Source: Thermoproteota archaeon (GTDB lineage: Archaea; Korarchaeota; Korarchaeia; Korarchaeales; Korarchaeaceae). From it: DNA of 7,644 bases. The notes under the pieces were generated by a model. That model was given only the letters and a program-made list of their open reading frames with translations, had not been told where the DNA came from and searched no databases. Every line of letters starts with the position of its first letter. Position 1 is the first letter of the stretch. The stretch covers positions 1 to 7,644 of the forward strand of contig QMVU01000044.1 in the NCBI GenBank assembly GCA_003661265.1, in the 5' to 3' direction. The translations under genes were made by a program, and so were the position numbers. Positions 5,957 to 7,644 of this stretch are shown here, piece by piece.

Positions 5957-6158
5957 ATTCACCAATGGTCATGTGAATTTAGCGAGGCAACTTAGGAATT
6001 GATTTCCGTTTTATCTATTGTTGGACGAAGGCTTGCACCCATCCCTTATCTCTTTATAACTTTTTACCGATTTCGTCCTGAAAGAAAGGAGGGGAGCAAA
6101 AATAGAAATACATTGGCAGTATTCCACTGCGTGCTTTTCAGCTCGGACATTGGTGAAT
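5957..6158. repeat. 11-base inverted repeat bounding about 200 bases
   Basis: ATTCACCAATG at 5957-5967 is exactly reversed as CATTGGTGAAT at 6148-6158. No target-site duplication is seen at the outer edges and there is no transposase. A small non-autonomous element, a long-range RNA stem or chance are all possible. Confidence 0.3.
6053..6141 (+). ncRNA. Candidate small RNA with its own TATA box
   Basis: TTTATAA at 6053-6059 predicts a start near 6080-6084. The sequence from 6078 can fold: CTGAAA (6078-6083) pairs with TTTCAG (6136-6141), AGCA (6095-6098) is opposite TGCT (6132-6135) as an alternative inner stem, and GCAGT-ATTCC-ACTGC (6116-6130) is a perfect hairpin. A purine-rich GGAGGGG at 6088-6094 has no start codon at the right distance, so a short protein is less likely. 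The family is not recognised, and no C/D or H/ACA box set was found. Confidence 0.22.
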
Positions 6159-6200
6159 AGGCTTCGTTGATGCATTTAGGCGCCAGAGTTCATTATCCCT

Positions 6201-6232
6201 CAAGGAATTTCCTTGGAGCTTCCTTGTCCTTG
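6201..6232. repeat. CAAGGAA/TTCCTTG palindrome with extra TTCCTTG copies
   Basis: CAAGGAA (6201-6207) and TTCCTTG (6209-6215) form a 7-bp palindrome around one base. A second TTCCTTG begins 11 bases later (6220-6226), followed at once by TCCTTG (6227-6232). Near one-turn spacing is what a regulator site could show. It lies about 175 bases before the last gene, too far for simple promoter blocking. Confidence 0.3.
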
Positions 6233-6296
6233 ACTTAGAATCTAGATGGTAACACTCCTCCGGTTTCAGTTTATTGCGCAACGATTAGTAAAGCGT

Positions 6297-6330
6297 TCCT
6301 TAAATAGGGTAACCTCTCTATCTATACAAA
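6297..6330 (+). promoter_or_regulatory. Candidate promoter of the secreted protein gene
   Basis: Two TATA-like stretches occur, CCTTAAATAG around 6298-6307 and TCTATACAAA at 6321-6330. They predict starts near 6330 and 6352 and leaders of about 80 and 55 bases. A leader is required here because the gene has a strong ribosome site. Which box is used cannot be decided. Confidence 0.3.
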
Positions 6331-6389
6331 TTCTTCCTAAGCGAGTATTTCGTGGGTTAGAAGGATTAAAGAAGAGGTCTTAAAGAAGA

Positions 6390-6398
6390 GGGGGTGAT
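6390..6398 (+). promoter_or_regulatory. Ribosome binding site supporting a TTG start
   Basis: GGGGGTGAT contains GGTGAT, the archaeal anti-Shine-Dalgarno match, and ends nine bases before the TTG at 6408. The frame has a TAA at 6381-6383 and no ATG or GTG between that stop and the TTG, so this site fixes the start and brings in the hydrophobic N-terminus. Confidence 0.65.
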
Positions 6399-6407
6399 CA
6401 GGATCTT

Positions 6408-7644
6408 TTGAGTAAAGGAGTTTTGGCATTAATTGCAGTCATCGGAATATTAGCCTCTGGTTTGCTTGTAACAAGGCTCCTGAAGGAAAGGGAGGCCGAA
6501 GAGGATCTCTCCAAGATAAAGGTTGCGGTCGTGTATGAGAGGGTTACCGACGGAAGGGTCATGAACAGAAGCGTCGATGATGTCATTTCTCTGCTGAAGG
6601 AGATGGGAGTGGACTTTGTGTTCAGAGGTTGGTGGAGGTGGACGCCTTGCCCAAACAGGTGCGAGGATCTGCCTTCTTCAAAGGCAAGGATGAGATGCGA
6701 GTTCAGCGGATATAGCTACAAGCACCTAGAAGATGCCATTTTCATGATAAAGCAGGAGATCCCTGATATAATCTTCTGTGGAGCTATTCCAGCACAAATA
6801 ATTCCGAAAGAGGTTGTTTGGAATCCAAAAACCGGTGAGATCATAAGGTACCCAGAAACATGGGACCTCGCTTTGGATCCAGGAAAATGGGGCCTTGACA
6901 TGTCTAAAGAGGAGTTCCAGTGCATGTTCGGGAAGACCCATCTATGGGTGCCCGAGGGACTGGACTGCGGTCTCTACAATCCAGCGGAGGTCTCAGCTTA
7001 CTTCCCAGACATAACAAACCCTAAGTTTCAGGAGCTCATCCTAAGCTGGGCTGAGAGGCAGATAGATGCTGGCGTCGATGCCATCTGGATTGATATGCTT
7101 TTCAAACAAGCAGGCTTGCTCTACAGGCTCACGAACGACTTCAATCACCCCGCGGTCAGGGAAAGCTATGAGGCAGCGTGCGCAATAGTCGACAAGATAC
7201 ATCAATACGGCAAGGAGAGGGGGAAGCATATATTTGTGGGGAGTTGGGCAAGCGCGATTCACTTCCCATATCCTCCTCCGAACCTCGACTTCGTTACCGT
7301 ATCTCCCTCAGCAAGAGAGGTGAGGGAAATTAGGCTCAATGAGGAGAAATGGGATGAGATTATAGGGAGGATAAGGGAGAAGTTTGGAGAAATCCTGATA
7401 ATAGCTTTCATAGACTGGGCTTCTACCACAGAGACGCCTTTGGGCCAGTTCAGCCAAGTTCTGAGTAAGGAGGAGCAGAGGGAGTTCTTGAAGGTTGCTG
7501 ATTCCTTCTTCTATAACAGAGGGATCGTCTTCGCATATCCCCTGCACGGGGGTTGGATGGGAAACGACGCTGAGATACTTTCCTTTGGGATAAGAAGGAT
7601 TTATGACGCTTTGGCTCCCGAGTTTCAGACCTATGAAACCATAA
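6408..7644 (+). CDS. Membrane-anchored or secreted TIM-barrel glycosidase-like protein (3' end outside window)
   Basis: The frame is open to the right edge, giving 412 residues without a stop. Residues 4-22 (GVLALIAVIGILASGLLV) form a hydrophobic N-terminal segment followed by RLLKEREAEED, a signal anchor or signal peptide, so the rest acts outside the cell or at its surface. From residue 37 the pattern is of alternating strands and helices like a barrel: IKVAVVYERV, DVISLLKEMGVDFVFRG, IPDIIFCGAIP, QIDAGVDAIWIDMLF (219-232), KHIFVGSW, LDFVTVSP, ILIIAFIDWAS (329-339) and GIVFAYPLHGGW. Asp224/Asp229 in GVDAIWIDM and Asp337 in FIDW sit at strand ends where glycosidase-like barrels carry catalytic acids. 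Seven cysteines, including CPNRC (81-85), could form disulfides outside. The exact family is unknown; it may be a carbohydrate-active enzyme or an uncharacterised relative. TTG start by ribosome site. Confidence 0.6.
   Translation, partial: MSKGVLALIAVIGILASGLLVTRLLKEREAEEDLSKIKVAVVYERVTDGRVMNRSVDDVISLLKEMGVDFVFRGWWRWTPCPNRCEDLPSSKARMRCEFSGYSYKHLEDAIFMIKQEIPDIIFCGAIPAQIIPKEVVWNPKTGEIIRYPETWDLALDPGKWGLDMSKEEFQCMFGKTHLWVPEGLDCGLYNPAEVSAYFPDITNPKFQELILSWAERQIDAGVDAIWIDMLFKQAGLLYRLTNDFNHPAVRESYEAACAIVDKIHQYGKERGKHIFVGSWASAIHFPYPPPNLDFVTVSPSAREVREIRLNEEKWDEIIGRIREKFGEILIIAFIDWASTTETPLGQFSQVLSKEEQREFLKVADSFFYNRGIVFAYPLHGGWMGNDAEILSFGIRRIYDALAPEFQTYETI

Larger units (their letters stand above)
5896..6407. 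other. Long intergenic region with promoter-like and repeat structure
   Basis: About 510 bases with no protein gene that I can support; short frames with starts, such as one of 28 codons on the minus strand from about 6152, lack family resemblance. It contains the membrane gene's promoter, an 11-base inverted repeat (5957/6148), a TATA box with a structured stretch beyond it (6053-6141), a palindrome with TTCCTTG repeats (6201-6232) and the promoter region of the next gene. Confidence 0.5.

Noticed and set aside
6080..6160. Short peptide genes in the long intergenic region (about 15 codons on plus, 28 on minus)
   Set aside because: Starts are at the wrong distance from the ribosome-like site or lack one, and the products have no likeness to known proteins.
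5896..6407. tRNA, C/D box RNA or CRISPR repeats in the gene-poor region
   Set aside because: No T-loop GGTTCRA pattern, no paired C and D boxes, and no regularly spaced repeat units were found.
6716..7547. Several minus-strand open frames opposite the last gene
   Set aside because: They are shadows of the plus-strand barrel-like protein, whose frame stays open for 412 codons with coherent strand/helix patterns.

Overview
The window looks like chromosomal DNA of a hyperthermophilic or anaerobic archaeon. It shows arginine encoded almost entirely by AGG/AGA, frequent ATA isoleucine codons, TATA boxes placed about 26 bases before start codons (leaderless transcription), GGTGAT-type ribosome binding sites, and a tungsten-type aldehyde:ferredoxin oxidoreductase. 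The Thermoproteota/Korarchaeota side of the archaeal tree would fit, but no rRNA or marker gene is present, so this placement is inference.

Layout. (1) 1-2087, plus strand: the C-terminal 242 residues of an aldehyde:ferredoxin oxidoreductase, then, after a 10-base gap, a complete cyclic amidohydrolase of the allantoinase/dihydropyrimidinase/dihydroorotase superfamily. The two look like one transcription unit, suggesting linked steps on a nitrogen-containing or carbonyl substrate. (2) 2088-2693: gene-poor ground holding a small minus-strand gene that appears broken by a one-base frameshift, next to a plus-strand open reading stretch with no start codon. (3) 2694-5041: an ArsR-like winged-helix regulator (minus) divergent from an ABC-2 export operon (ATPase plus permease, overlapping by 17 bases). 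The 85-base divergent region contains a leaderless promoter and an inverted/direct repeat that is a plausible operator, so this reads as a self-contained regulator-plus-exporter module. (4) 5042-5895: a conserved-looking multi-spanning membrane protein of unknown function, convergent with the permease and separated from it by a strong 9-bp stem-loop, with its own leaderless promoter. (5) 5896-6407: about 510 bases without a clear protein gene, containing a TATA box with a structured stretch downstream (possible small RNA) and several repeats. (6) 6408-7644: a membrane-anchored or secreted protein with a TTG start, resembling TIM-barrel glycosidase-like proteins, running off the right edge.

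No tRNA, rRNA, CRISPR array, transposase or integrase was found. The least explained parts are the substrate of the oxidoreductase/amidohydrolase pair, the role of the orphan membrane protein, and the 5896-6407 intergenic region.
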